Below are positions 1 through 9,826 of a stretch of DNA of 36,165 bases, one piece after another. A program made the position numbers and the translations under genes. The notes under the pieces were generated by a model. It was given only the letters and a program-made list of their open reading frames with translations. It searched no databases and was not told the origin of the DNA. Position 1 is the first letter of the stretch. Each line of letters begins with the position of its first letter. Source of the stretch: Glycomyces luteolus (GTDB lineage: Bacteria; Actinomycetota; Actinomycetes; Mycobacteriales; Micromonosporaceae); contig NZ_JAPZVP010000002.1 in the NCBI RefSeq assembly GCF_027622875.1, positions 1 to 36,165 of the forward strand, given 5' to 3'.

Positions 1-71
1 CCACCTCCGCCGCCGCGCACTGCCCGCCATCGGCGGCGCCGCCCTCGCGGCCCTCATCGCCGCAGCCGCCG
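1..71 (+). repeat. 71-bp exact copy of the amylase gene 5' end at the window edge
   Basis: These 71 bases are identical to 7994-8064, which encode the start of the alpha-amylase signal peptide (codons 3-27). Identity stops at base 72, where a C-run begins. The fragment has no start codon, no ribosome binding site and no continuation. The most economical reading is a chimeric join at a contig edge. A genuine second amylase paralogue cut off at the edge is the alternative. Confidence 0.9.
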
Positions 72-205
<134 letters not shown>

Positions 206-244
206 CCGCTCCTTCTTGCCGGCGTGCGGTTCCGCCCGGTCGGG

Positions 245-946
245 TCACTGCGTCCACAGGTGCTGGATGAACGCGTCGCGCGCTTTCGGGATCGTGCCGG
301 TGCGCTGCCAGCGGTACCAGGCGCGTTCTTCGACCACGCGCACGCAGAAGTCGCCGTCGATCTCGAATGCCTCTGAGACGCAGCGGAAGTCGTCTCTGAA
401 CACCCCGTCCGTCCAGTACCAGACCCGCCGCCCGATGAGCCCCGGCACGTCCGATGCGGGGTAGGGCCGCCGGATAGGCGGCGAGTCCGGGTCGGACAGC
501 CGCTCGATCAGGTAGCCGGGCCGCGGTGAGCCCGTGCCGGGTTCGGGCTGCTGCACGTACACGTCCTCGGCCGGGACGAGGCTCGCGTACGCGTCGCCGT
601 CGCCGTCCACCGCCCGGTAGTAGTCCGCTTCGGATATCAAGGGCACCAACAGCATCCCGTCGCGCGTGAACGGGTCGTCGGCCCGCAGGTCGAACTGCCA
701 TCCGCAGCCCGCCGCGCCCGTGACGACCCGCGAGGAGTGCAGGTCGAACGCCCTGGTCGCGGGCACCGGGACCAGCGCGGGAGGCGGCTCGGGGACGTTG
801 AATGCGTTGTCGGGCATGCCCAATGGGAACTCCAGACCTCGTGTGGCGAGCTGCTGCCAGGGTGACCGGAGGAAAGCATAGGTGGTTGGCACACTCTGGG
901 GATTCACGGCCCTCGCGGGGATCGTAGAGTTCTCTTCATCAAGCAC
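245..946 (-). CDS. uncharacterised protein, about 233 aa
   Basis: I do not recognise this protein. It is rich in acidic residues, Pro, Trp and Tyr, with no signal peptide and no membrane segment. Its C-terminal half (residues about 150-233) alternates charged and aromatic residues, ending RDAFIQHLWTQ, and looks like a soluble globular domain. Composition and GC3 match a real gene. The start is uncertain. The longest frame opens with GTG at 946, but that overlaps a plausible promoter of the divergent gene at 978, so GTG at 907 or 892 or ATG near 817 may be used instead. It is divergent from the acidic repeat protein. The downstream side runs straight into the artefactual C-run, so nothing can be said about its other neighbour. 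Confidence 0.6.
   Translation of the reverse strand: MLDEENSTIPARAVNPQSVPTTYAFLRSPWQQLATRGLEFPLGMPDNAFNVPEPPPALVPVPATRAFDLHSSRVVTGAAGCGWQFDLRADDPFTRDGMLLVPLISEADYYRAVDGDGDAYASLVPAEDVYVQQPEPGTGSPRPGYLIERLSDPDSPPIRRPYPASDVPGLIGRRVWYWTDGVFRDDFRCVSEAFEIDGDFCVRVVEERAWYRWQRTGTIPKARDAFIQHLWTQ
903..930 (+). promoter_or_regulatory. possible promoter of the acidic repeat gene
   Basis: TTCACG at 903-908 and TAGAGT at 925-930 are separated by 16 bases and lie about 48 bases before the ATG at 978. The -10 is good and the -35 is poor. This is the only candidate I see upstream of the gene. Confidence 0.35.
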
Positions 947-977
947 GGAACACTTCTCAACTAAGGATGGAAGAGCG

Positions 978-1646
978 ATGAGCGAGTACGACGAAGCCGC
1001 GGTGGAAGAGACCGTCGAAGAGGACTACGCCGCTGAGGAGTCCTACACCGACGAGGCCGCCACCGAGGACTACACCGCTGAGGAGGAGACCTACGAGGAG
1101 GACTACTCCGACGGCTCCGTCTCCACGGTCACCGAGACCTTCGACGTCGACGGCGACGGCTACGAGGACGCCACCATCTCCAGCGACGGCGTGACCTTGA
1201 TCGACTCCGACGGCGACGGCGACGCCGAGGGCATGGCCATTGACTACGACGGCGACGGCATCTCCGACGAGCTGTCGGTCGACGCCGACGGCGACGGCAC
1301 CATCGAGTCCTTCGCCTCGGACACCGACGCGGACGGCCTCATCGACACCTACGAGTCGGACACCGACGGCGACGGCATCACCGACCAGGTCTCGGTCGAC
1401 TCGAACGCCGACGGCTACATCGACTCGGTCGCCACCGACTCGAACGCCGACGGCTACGCCGACACCGTGGCCACCGACTACAACGCCGACGGCCTGGTCG
1501 ACGAGATCTCGGTCGACTCGGACGCGGACGGCACCGCCGACACCGTGCTCAGCGACTCGGACGAGGACGGCTTCCTCGACACCGCCTACACCGAGGCCGT
1601 GCCGGAGGGCGACTCCTTCCAGTCGCAGACCGGTCAGGTCATCTAA
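978..1646 (+). CDS. highly acidic protein with eleven 13-residue Ca-loop-like repeats
   Basis: This 222-residue protein starts at ATG 978, chosen because GGAAG lies just upstream at 969-973; an in-frame start at 882 has no such support. Residues 1-55 are an acidic Glu/Asp/Tyr tract (repeated EEDY-like words). From about residue 56 there are eleven repeats of 13 residues with the pattern D-x-[DN]-x-D-G-x-x-[DE], for example DVDGDGYEDATIS and DTDADGLIDTYES. The last ten are contiguous. The spacing of acidic residues is that of EF-hand, dockerin and thrombospondin type 3 calcium loops, so Ca2+ binding is a reasonable inference. No signal peptide or membrane segment is visible, so it may be cytoplasmic or released by a non-classical route. 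The function is unknown. A hairpin terminator follows at 1701. Confidence 0.85.
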   Translation: MSEYDEAAVEETVEEDYAAEESYTDEAATEDYTAEEETYEEDYSDGSVSTVTETFDVDGDGYEDATISSDGVTLIDSDGDGDAEGMAIDYDGDGISDELSVDADGDGTIESFASDTDADGLIDTYESDTDGDGITDQVSVDSNADGYIDSVATDSNADGYADTVATDYNADGLVDEISVDSDADGTADTVLSDSDEDGFLDTAYTEAVPEGDSFQSQTGQVI

Positions 1647-1700
1647 CAACCGAGCGTTCCGATGCCTGGACACCCCTAGGCTCGCTCGCCCTCATAGCGA

Positions 1701-1725
1701 AGGCCGGATGCACCGCATCCGGCCT
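1701..1725 (+). terminator. hairpin terminator between convergent genes
   Basis: An 11-bp perfect stem (AGGCCGGATGC at 1701-1711 with GCATCCGGCCT at 1715-1725) closes a 3-base loop and is followed by CTTC. It lies 54 bases after the acidic repeat gene and 51 bases beyond the folE stop on the other strand, so it may serve both. Confidence 0.75.
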
Positions 1726-1775
1726 CTTCGCGTGCCCGGGCCGGCCGCGCGCTCGACGCGGCGTCGCGGCACGGC

Positions 1776-2417
1776 TCAGCCGGTGGTGCCGCGCAGGAGC
1801 GCCATCGCTTCGGCGCGGGTGCGCGCGTCGGACTGCATGAGGCCGCGCACGGCCGACGTGACGGTCTTCGAGCCCTGCTTCCTGATGCCGCGCATGGACA
1901 TGCAGGTGTGCTCGCATTCGACGACGACGATGACGCCGCTCGCTTCGAGCGAGGCGTAGAGCTGGTCGGCGATCTGGCTGGTGAACCGCTCCTGCACTTG
2001 CGGGCGGCGCGCGTACACCTCGACGAGCCGGGCGAGTTTGGAGAGGCCGACGATCTTCCCGGCGGGGCCGGGGATGTAGCCGACGTGGGCGACGCCGGTG
2101 AACGGCAGCAGGTGGTGCTCGCAGAAGGACTGCACGTCGATGTCGCGGACGAGCACGAGCTCGTTGTGGTTCTCGTCGAAGGAGGTCTTGAGGACTTCGG
2201 CGGGGTCGACGCGGAGGCCGGCGAAGAGTTCGGCGTAGGCGCGGGCGACGCGGCGGGGGGTCTCCTTGAGGCCGGGGCGGTCGGGGTCGTCGCCGATCGC
2301 CGTCAGGATCTCTCTGACGGCGGCTTCGATGCGCCCGAGGTCCACCGCGTCTTCGACGGGGCTGCCGTTGATGCGGCCGTCGATGAGTCGGGCGGCCAGG
2401 TTGTCGAGTTCAGCCAT
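1776..2417 (-). CDS. folE: GTP cyclohydrolase I
   Basis: This enzyme converts GTP to 7,8-dihydroneopterin triphosphate, the first step of tetrahydrofolate synthesis, in the cytoplasm. At 213 residues it has the family length. The zinc ligands are present: C99 and H102 in FCEHHLLPF, and C172 in HTCMSMRG. The substrate-binding stretch [21 protein letters not shown] is at 124-144. The ATG at 2417 has no Shine-Dalgarno sequence, but TAAGCT lies at 2429-2424, six bases upstream, as expected for a leaderless transcript. It lies downstream of ftsH on the same strand, the usual actinobacterial order, but a terminator separates the two. A second GTP cyclohydrolase I gene is present at 30775-31347. Confidence 0.95.
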   Translation of the reverse strand: MAELDNLAARLIDGRINGSPVEDAVDLGRIEAAVREILTAIGDDPDRPGLKETPRRVARAYAELFAGLRVDPAEVLKTSFDENHNELVLVRDIDVQSFCEHHLLPFTGVAHVGYIPGPAGKIVGLSKLARLVEVYARRPQVQERFTSQIADQLYASLEASGVIVVVECEHTCMSMRGIRKQGSKTVTSAVRGLMQSDARTRAEAMALLRGTTG

Positions 2418-2480
2418 CGCACAAGCTTACGGGTTTCCGCCGACAACCCCAGTGGGCTTCGCCACCAGGTGGACACGGAA

Positions 2481-2511
2481 ACGGGCCTCCCGACCAGGTC
2501 AGGAGGCCCGT
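2481..2511 (-). terminator. hairpin downstream of ftsH
   Basis: A 10-bp stem (ACGGGCCTCC at 2481-2490 with GGAGGCCCGT at 2502-2511) encloses an 11-base loop, 18 bases beyond the ftsH stop. It implies that folE is transcribed mainly from its own promoter. Confidence 0.65.
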
Positions 2512-2528
2512 GAAATGTTTCACGTCGT

Positions 2529-4508
<1,980 letters not shown>

Positions 4509-4790
4509 TCGTTTCCTCCTGCGTAATTCGCGTTCTCGAGAGCGATGCTGTCCTCGTCACGGCTCGCAAGCTTCACCGCGGCCCCACAGGGTTTCCTGGG
4601 CTGCAGGGCGAAGACAACTCGAACGTACACGGTAAGGAGGTTCAACGTCCCGCAGCGTCGGCACCGCTGGCCCTTCGCGACGGACACCGCCCATACCCCG
4701 CCCGCTGATAGACCGTAATTAGTACCACGGGCAGGTTGAGTTCGCCCACCCAAGCCAGCGCCGCGGACGATCGGGTGGCACCCTTGTTAC

Positions 4791-5426
4791 ATGACGTCGG
4801 AGCTAGCCAGCCCACCTTCCGTCCCGTCCGCTGCAGCGCGGGACGCGGTGTTCGATCCTGATTCGTGGTACGCCGAGGAGATCGAGCGCACCATCATCAC
4901 CGAAGACGAGATCCGAGCGAAGGTCGCCGAGCTCGGCGCCCGGGTCTCGGCCGATTACGCCGACGGCGTACTCGCGGACGGCGACGAGCTGCTGCTCGTG
5001 GGCGTGTTCAAGGGGGCGGTCATGTTCATGGCCGACTTCGCGAGGGCGTTGAGCGTGCCGGTGAAGATGGAGTTCATGGCGCTGTCCTCGTACGGCAGCC
5101 ACACGACCTCCTCGGGGACCGTGCGCATCCTCAAGGACATCGACTCCGATGTCACCGGGAAGCACATCCTGGTGGTCGAGGACATCATCGACTCCGGGCT
5201 CACCCTGGACTGGCTGCTCAAGTACCTCGAGGGCCTGCACCCGGCCTCGGTCTCGGTGGTCTCGATGCTCCGCAAGCCGGGCGTGCAGCGGGTGGACATC
5301 CCCGTCAAGTACCTGGGCTTCGACATCCCGAACGAGTTCGTCGTCGGCTACGGCCTCGACTACGCCGAGCGCTACCGCGAACTCCCCTTCATCGGCGTCC
5401 TCGACCCGGCGGTCTACCAGAAGTAA
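4791..5426 (+). CDS. hpt: hypoxanthine phosphoribosyltransferase
   Basis: This cytoplasmic enzyme salvages hypoxanthine and guanine by joining them to PRPP, giving IMP and GMP. The protein has 211 residues. The PRPP-binding loop VVEDIIDSGLTL is at 128-139, and the core GVFKGAVMFMADFARAL (71-87) and the C-terminal NEFVVGYGLDYAERYR are standard. About 20 N-terminal residues precede the usual family start. The ATG at 4791 has no ribosome binding site; a weak -10-like CACCCT lies six bases upstream, so the transcript may be leaderless. It faces tilS convergently, as in many actinobacteria, where tilS and hpt are neighbours. The gap to ftsH (4509-4790) must hold both divergent promoters, but I see no clear consensus elements there. 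Confidence 0.95.
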   Translation: MTSELASPPSVPSAAARDAVFDPDSWYAEEIERTIITEDEIRAKVAELGARVSADYADGVLADGDELLLVGVFKGAVMFMADFARALSVPVKMEFMALSSYGSHTTSSGTVRILKDIDSDVTGKHILVVEDIIDSGLTLDWLLKYLEGLHPASVSVVSMLRKPGVQRVDIPVKYLGFDIPNEFVVGYGLDYAERYRELPFIGVLDPAVYQK

Positions 5427-5466
5427 GCCCCCCCTCGGGCGCCGCGAAGCCCCCACTCTCGTCCCC

Positions 5467-5494
5467 GACGGCCCGCGCGAACACGCGGGCCGTC
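5467..5494. terminator. hairpin terminator between hpt and tilS
   Basis: An 11-bp stem (GACGGCCCGCG at 5467-5477 with CGCGGGCCGTC at 5484-5494) has a 6-base loop and is followed by CTTGT on the plus strand. It lies 40 bases after the hpt stop and probably ends that transcript. Confidence 0.75.
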
Positions 5495-5587
5495 CTTGTA
5501 TTTCGCTACAAGCGGAACGCGGATGCCCGGGACCCCGGATCGTCGTACCCCTTTGCCACGGTTCTGCTCAGCGCTGCCCGGCCCCGA

Positions 5588-6577
5588 TCAGCCCGCCGTG
5601 AGCCGACCGCCGCTGCGCCGCACCGCTAGGCCACCGGGGAGGAACGTCGGTCCCTGGCCGCGCCAGTCCGCCACGAGCGCGTCCACCGCGTCGAGGTGCC
5701 GGTGGTTCAGCGCCGCGCCGTCGACCCTCGCTCCGAGCACCCACGCCCGCAGCGCCCGCTGCCGCACCGGCCCGGGCAGCGCCGCGAGCCGTTTCGCGTC
5801 CAGCGCGCTGGCACTGTCGTCGTCCGCGTCGCCACCCTCGACCCGGCACGCGTCCAGCGCCTCCCGGGCGAGCCCGTCGAGGAAGTCCGTGTCGGCCCCG
5901 ACGAGCGCAGCCGTCTGCGCGAGGTTCGCCACCACATCCTCGCCGAGCGTCGCGGCCAGCACTTCGAGCGCCGGGCGCAGCGCCGACCGGAGGAACCGCG
6001 GGTCGCTGTTGTGCGGGTCGGTCCAGGGCTTGAGCCCGCGTTCGGCGCAGGCCGCGTGGGTGTCCGTCCGCGCGATGCCGAGCAGCGGCCGCCGGTACCG
6101 GCCGCGCACGGCCCGCATTCCGGCGATGCCGCGCGGCCCGCCGCCGCGCGCGAGCGCGAGCAGCACCGTTTCGGCTTGGTCGTCCCTGGTGTGCCCCAAC
6201 AGGATCGCGCTGGCGCCGTGCCGCTGGGCCGCGGTGTCGAGGGCCGCGTACCTCGCTGTGCGCGCGGCGGCTTCGGGGCCTCCGGCGCTGCCGACTTCGA
6301 CCGCTACCGCCTCTGCCGGGTCGAGCCCGACGGTGCGGGCCCACTCGGCGACTTCGGCCGCGCGTTCGTCCGAGCCGTCCTGGAGTCCGTGGTCGACGGT
6401 GATGAGTCCGGCCCGCAGTCCCATCCGGGGGGCGCAGAACGCGAGCGCGTCGGCGAGCGCGAGCGAGTCGGGTCCGCCTGAGCAGGCGGCGAGGACGAGG
6501 GATCCGGCGGGGAGGTCGGCGAGGGCGTCGCGGACGGCGACGCGCAGGCGCGCCACCGAGGGCGGCAGCTTAGCCAT
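5588..6577 (-). CDS. tilS: tRNA(Ile) lysidine synthetase
   Basis: TilS ligates lysine to C34 of tRNA-Ile(CAU) using ATP, so that the tRNA decodes AUA. The 329-residue protein has the N-type ATP pyrophosphatase P-loop SGGPDS at 33-38 and the conserved GHTRDDQAET near 132-141, followed by the TilS linker and C-terminal region. The start is ATG 6577. Its ATGGCTAA overlaps the stop codon of the upstream metalloprotease gene by eight bases, which implies translational coupling. Longer frames upstream translate into low-complexity Ser/Pro/Arg and are rejected. Confidence 0.93.
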   Translation of the reverse strand: MAKLPPSVARLRVAVRDALADLPAGSLVLAACSGGPDSLALADALAFCAPRMGLRAGLITVDHGLQDGSDERAAEVAEWARTVGLDPAEAVAVEVGSAGGPEAAARTARYAALDTAAQRHGASAILLGHTRDDQAETVLLALARGGGPRGIAGMRAVRGRYRRPLLGIARTDTHAACAERGLKPWTDPHNSDPRFLRSALRPALEVLAATLGEDVVANLAQTAALVGADTDFLDGLAREALDACRVEGGDADDDSASALDAKRLAALPGPVRQRALRAWVLGARVDGAALNHRHLDAVDALVADWRGQGPTFLPGGLAVRRSGGRLTAG

Positions 6578-7685
6578 GCCCGGCGCCGAGGCCCGGCGCG
6601 GTGAGGCCCTGGCCTTGGAGCACGCGCGCGATCCACTGCTCGGGGTGGTCGATCTCGGTCTCGGTGGGCAGGTGCTCGGGGCGTTCCCAGACGCGGTTGA
6701 AACCGGTGACGCCGTGCTCGGTGACGACATGGTCGACGAAGCGGCGGCCGGCGGCGTACTGGCGCATCTTCGCGTCGAGGCCGAGGAGCTGGCGGAGGAA
6801 CCGCTGGAGGGTGGTCGGGTTGGCGCGGCGGCGGTCGAAGCGGCGGCGCAGGAGCGCGACGTGGTTGATGGCGGTGCGGCCGACGCCGTCCATGACGGAT
6901 TCGGCGTGGCCCTCCAGGAGGGTCATGAGTGCCTGGATCTGCGAGATCGCTTCGCGCTGTTCGGGACTGGTGACCGCGGACATGACGTCGGCGCCGGGGA
7001 CCTCTTCCTGGGGGCCGTGCTGCTCTTCCTCGCGGGCGGTGGCGAGGGCGCGTCGGACGGCGCGGGCGAGGCCGGAGGCCGTCGACCGGTCGGGTTCGGC
7101 GGCGTCGAAGAACGTGTGGATGAGGTGGTGGAAGTGCTCGCGCATCCAGGGGACGGCGGTGAACTGGGTGAGGTGGGCGGCCTCGTGGACGGCGATCCAG
7201 AGGCGGAACTCGCGCGAGGGCAGGCGCAGGCGGCGCTCGACTTCGACGATGTTGGGGGCGACGAAGAGGAGGCGGCCGGTGTCGGTGGAGAAGGTCTCGA
7301 ACTGGCCGAGTACGCGGGAGGAGAGGAACGCGAGGACCGCGCCGGTCTGGACCCCGGTGAGCTTGGCGGCGGCCGAGACGGGGGCGTTCGCTCCCGCGTC
7401 CTCGGCGCCGAGCTCGATGAGGAGGCGGCGGAACCCGGCGATGTTGATCCGGCTCCAGCGGACGCGGTCGACGACGTCGACGGACACGGTCGAGGCGGGC
7501 ACGAGTCCGGTGTAGTCGGTGACCAGGTCGATCGCGGTGCGGGCGTGGCGGTGGAGGTCGGTGACGACGTCGAGGGCGCCTTCGGGGCTCATGCGGGGGC
7601 CGCCTCGGCTGAAGGCCCGGGAGCAGGAGGCGGCGGTCTGCCAGTCGACTGACGGCAGCATCGGGTTTCCTGCGGGCGGCGCCAT
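6570..7685 (-). CDS. zinc-dependent metalloprotease of the actinobacterial DUF2342 type
   Basis: This 371-residue protein has a zincin motif HEAAH at 167-171. Long helical regions flank it, including the His-rich stretch after it (MREHFHHLIHTFF). The sequence matches the actinobacterial family often labelled zinc-dependent metalloprotease or F420-biosynthesis-associated protein. Its substrate is not known to me. No signal peptide is seen, so it is probably cytoplasmic. Family members commonly lie between the D,D-carboxypeptidase gene and tilS, as here, except that an amylase gene intervenes. The ATG at 7685 has no Shine-Dalgarno sequence, but TAGGCT sits six bases upstream (7697-7692), suggesting a leaderless mRNA. 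Its last codons overlap the tilS start. Confidence 0.88.
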   Translation of the reverse strand: MAPPAGNPMLPSVDWQTAASCSRAFSRGGPRMSPEGALDVVTDLHRHARTAIDLVTDYTGLVPASTVSVDVVDRVRWSRINIAGFRRLLIELGAEDAGANAPVSAAAKLTGVQTGAVLAFLSSRVLGQFETFSTDTGRLLFVAPNIVEVERRLRLPSREFRLWIAVHEAAHLTQFTAVPWMREHFHHLIHTFFDAAEPDRSTASGLARAVRRALATAREEEQHGPQEEVPGADVMSAVTSPEQREAISQIQALMTLLEGHAESVMDGVGRTAINHVALLRRRFDRRRANPTTLQRFLRQLLGLDAKMRQYAAGRRFVDHVVTEHGVTGFNRVWERPEHLPTETEIDHPEQWIARVLQGQGLTAPGLGAGHG

Positions 7686-7880
7686 CGGCCAAGCCTATCC
7701 ATAGCGCAGTTGCCGCGCCACTCTCACGCGCAAGTGCGCGCGAACCGGCGCTTTCCGGACCTGGGATTTCCGGGCCGCTCGTTTGCCGCTTTGCCGGGCG
7801 CTTCCGGAGCGGCCCCGGGGCCCAGGCGCGGTTTGCGGCGATTCGCCCGCACAGGCGACCACGTTGCGTCACCGTACGGA

Positions 7881-7974
7881 TTCAAATATCGAACATCTTG
7901 AAACTATCGGACCCCGGATGCTACGTTCTTCTCGAGTCCGCAACATCTTGCAATATTGCGGGCAGGAATTGCAA
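7881..7974 (+). promoter_or_regulatory. operator-rich upstream region of the amylase gene
   Basis: The word AACATCTTGNAANTAT occurs at 7892 and again at 7942, exactly 50 bp apart. The second copy leads into a perfect 10-bp palindrome GCAATATTGC (7950-7959), and TTGCAA occurs at 7948 and 7969. TTCAA (7881-7885) and TTGAA (7898-7902) form a further inverted pair. Streptomyces amylase promoters controlled by the LacI-family maltose regulator carry TTGCA-type repeats, so a similar regulator is inferred. The rest of the 300-bp gap (7686-7880) shows no feature I can name. Confidence 0.55.
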
Positions 7975-7985
7975 AGGGAGCAACG

Positions 7986-9770
7986 ATGCCTCACCACCTC
8001 CGCCGCCGCGCACTGCCCGCCATCGGCGGCGCCGCCCTCGCGGCCCTCATCGCCGCAGCCGCCGTCCCCACCACCCCCGCCCCCCAACCACTCGACGCCG
8101 CCCCCGCCGCCGCCCTCACCGGCGGCGACTCCATCCTCAACATGTTCGAATGGAACTGGAACTCCATCGCCGCCGAATGCGAAGGCCCCCTCGCCGACTC
8201 CGGCTACACCTACGTCCAGACCTCCCCGCCCAACGAGCACATCCGCGGCGACGACGCCACCCCCGGCGAAGAAAACGCCTGGTACATCCACTACCAGCCC
8301 GTCAGCTACAAGATCGAATCCCGCCTCGGCACCCGCGCCGAATTCCAGCACATGGTCGCCACCTGCAACGCCAACGGCATCGGCGTCATCGCCGACGTCG
8401 TCATCAACCACATGGCCGCAGGCTCCGCCACCGAAGACCGCACCGGATGGGCCGGCAGCACCTACCGCCAGTTCGACTACCCCGACGCCGGCTACGACGC
8501 CTCCGACTTCCACAACACCGGCGGCAACTACTGCGAGATCGACAACTACCAGGACCGGAACGAAGTCCAGACCTGCCACCTCGTCGGCCTCAACGACCTC
8601 GACACCTCCCAGACCGACGTCCGCGAGACCATCGCCGCCTACCTCGAGGACCTCCAGAGCCTCGGCGTCGCCGGCTTCCGCGTCGACGCCGCCAAACACA
8701 TCGCCGCCACCGACCTCGCCGCCATCATGAACCTCGTCGACGGCGACCCCTACATCGTCCAAGAGGTCATCGGCGCCCCCGGCGAACCCATCACCGAAGC
8801 CGAATACACCGGCATCGGCGACGTCCAGGAATTCAGCTACGCCTACGACCTCAAGAACCACATCAACGGCGGCTCCGAAGCCCGCCACCTCACCACCATG
8901 GGCACCAGCTGGGGCTACACCGCACCCGCCGGCGTCTTCGTCGCCAACCACGACACCGAACGCGGCTCCCAGACCATGAACTACCAGTACGGCCAGGACT
9001 ACCTCCTCGCTGAAGCGTTCATGCTCGCCTACCCGTTCGGCACCCCCGCCTCCTACACCGGGTACGAATTCACCAACGGCCACGCCGCCCCGCCCCTCAA
9101 CCCGGACGGCACCGTCGCCGACGCCGTCTGCGGCTCCGGCGCCTTCACCTGCCTCCACCGCTCCCCCTACATGAGCGGCATGGCCGGCTTCCGCGCCGCC
9201 ACAGCCGGCGACCCCGTCGTCAACACCTGGGGCTCCGGCGACGCCCTCGCCTTCGGCCGCGGCGACACCGGCCACGTCGTCGTCAACGCCGGATCGTCCC
9301 CGATCACCCAGACCTTCACCACCTCGCTGCCGAACGGCTCGTACACCGACGTCATCTCCGGGAGCACCGTCACCGTCTCCGGAGGCACCTTCACCGCGAC
9401 CGTGTCCGCGAAGACCGCGCTGGCGATCTACGCGGGCAACGGCTCCGGCGGCGGCAATGGGGGCGGATCGGACGACTGCGTCACTGTGAACGCCACCGTG
9501 AGCGGCACGAACGTGGGCGACGAGGTGTACATCGTCGGTTCGATCCCGCAGCTGGGGAACTGGACGGCGATCAGTTCGGCGCACCTGTCGGGCGCGTCGT
9601 ACCCGGTCTGGAAGGGCACGGTCAGCGTCCCGGCCGGAACCACGTTCCAGTACAAATACGTGATCGTGCGGTCCTCGGGGGCCTACACCTGGGAGTCGAT
9701 CGGCAACCGGACGGCCACGGTGCCCGCTTCCGGCTGCCTGAGCCTCAACCAGACCTGGAACGTCGCCTGA
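7986..9770 (+). CDS. secreted alpha-amylase, GH13 with C-terminal CBM20 starch-binding domain
   Basis: This enzyme hydrolyses internal alpha-1,4 bonds of starch outside the cell. The 594-residue protein has an arginine-rich Sec or Tat-like signal peptide (about 1-42). The GH13 barrel shows region I DVVINH (137-142), nucleophile D234 in GFRVDAAKH, general acid E260 in IVQEV, and the NHD motif at 321-323. A Gly/Ser linker (485-496) leads to a CBM20 starch-binding domain (498-594) with the typical VGSIPQLGNW. The start at ATG 7986 has the ribosome binding site AAAGGGAG. Codons up to about 9250 end almost only in C (GCC, CTC, CCC). From about 9290 they become mixed (GCG, TCG, GTG, CTG), which suggests a mosaic origin. 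The gene splits the usual dacB-metalloprotease pairing. Confidence 0.95.
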   Translation: MPHHLRRRALPAIGGAALAALIAAAAVPTTPAPQPLDAAPAAALTGGDSILNMFEWNWNSIAAECEGPLADSGYTYVQTSPPNEHIRGDDATPGEENAWYIHYQPVSYKIESRLGTRAEFQHMVATCNANGIGVIADVVINHMAAGSATEDRTGWAGSTYRQFDYPDAGYDASDFHNTGGNYCEIDNYQDRNEVQTCHLVGLNDLDTSQTDVRETIAAYLEDLQSLGVAGFRVDAAKHIAATDLAAIMNLVDGDPYIVQEVIGAPGEPITEAEYTGIGDVQEFSYAYDLKNHINGGSEARHLTTMGTSWGYTAPAGVFVANHDTERGSQTMNYQYGQDYLLAEAFMLAYPFGTPASYTGYEFTNGHAAPPLNPDGTVADAVCGSGAFTCLHRSPYMSGMAGFRAATAGDPVVNTWGSGDALAFGRGDTGHVVVNAGSSPITQTFTTSLPNGSYTDVISGSTVTVSGGTFTATVSAKTALAIYAGNGSGGGNGGGSDDCVTVNATVSGTNVGDEVYIVGSIPQLGNWTAISSAHLSGASYPVWKGTVSVPAGTTFQYKYVIVRSSGAYTWESIGNRTATVPASGCLSLNQTWNVA

Positions 9771-9783
9771 CCTCAGCGGCGCG

Positions 9784-9813
9784 AAGGGCCCCGGGCGGCA
9801 GCCCGGGGCCCTT
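9784..9813. terminator. hairpin terminator between amylase and dacB
   Basis: A 13-bp perfect stem (AAGGGCCCCGGGC at 9784-9796 with GCCCGGGGCCCTT at 9801-9813) has the loop GGCA. It lies 13 bases after both stop codons and is nearly symmetrical, so it can end both convergent transcripts. Confidence 0.85.
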
Positions 9814-9826
9814 GACGTTCGTCGTC

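Noticed and set aside
218..232. 15-base word GCCGGCGTGCGGTTC also found at 26818-26832
   Set aside because: One 15-base match in 36 kb of such GC-rich DNA is expected by chance, and the flanks do not extend the match.
957..1959. Long open frames in other frames of the acidic repeat gene
   Set aside because: They arise from the 39-bp repeat period in GC-rich DNA and give Val/Gly or Thr/Ser/Pro repeats with no start signals.
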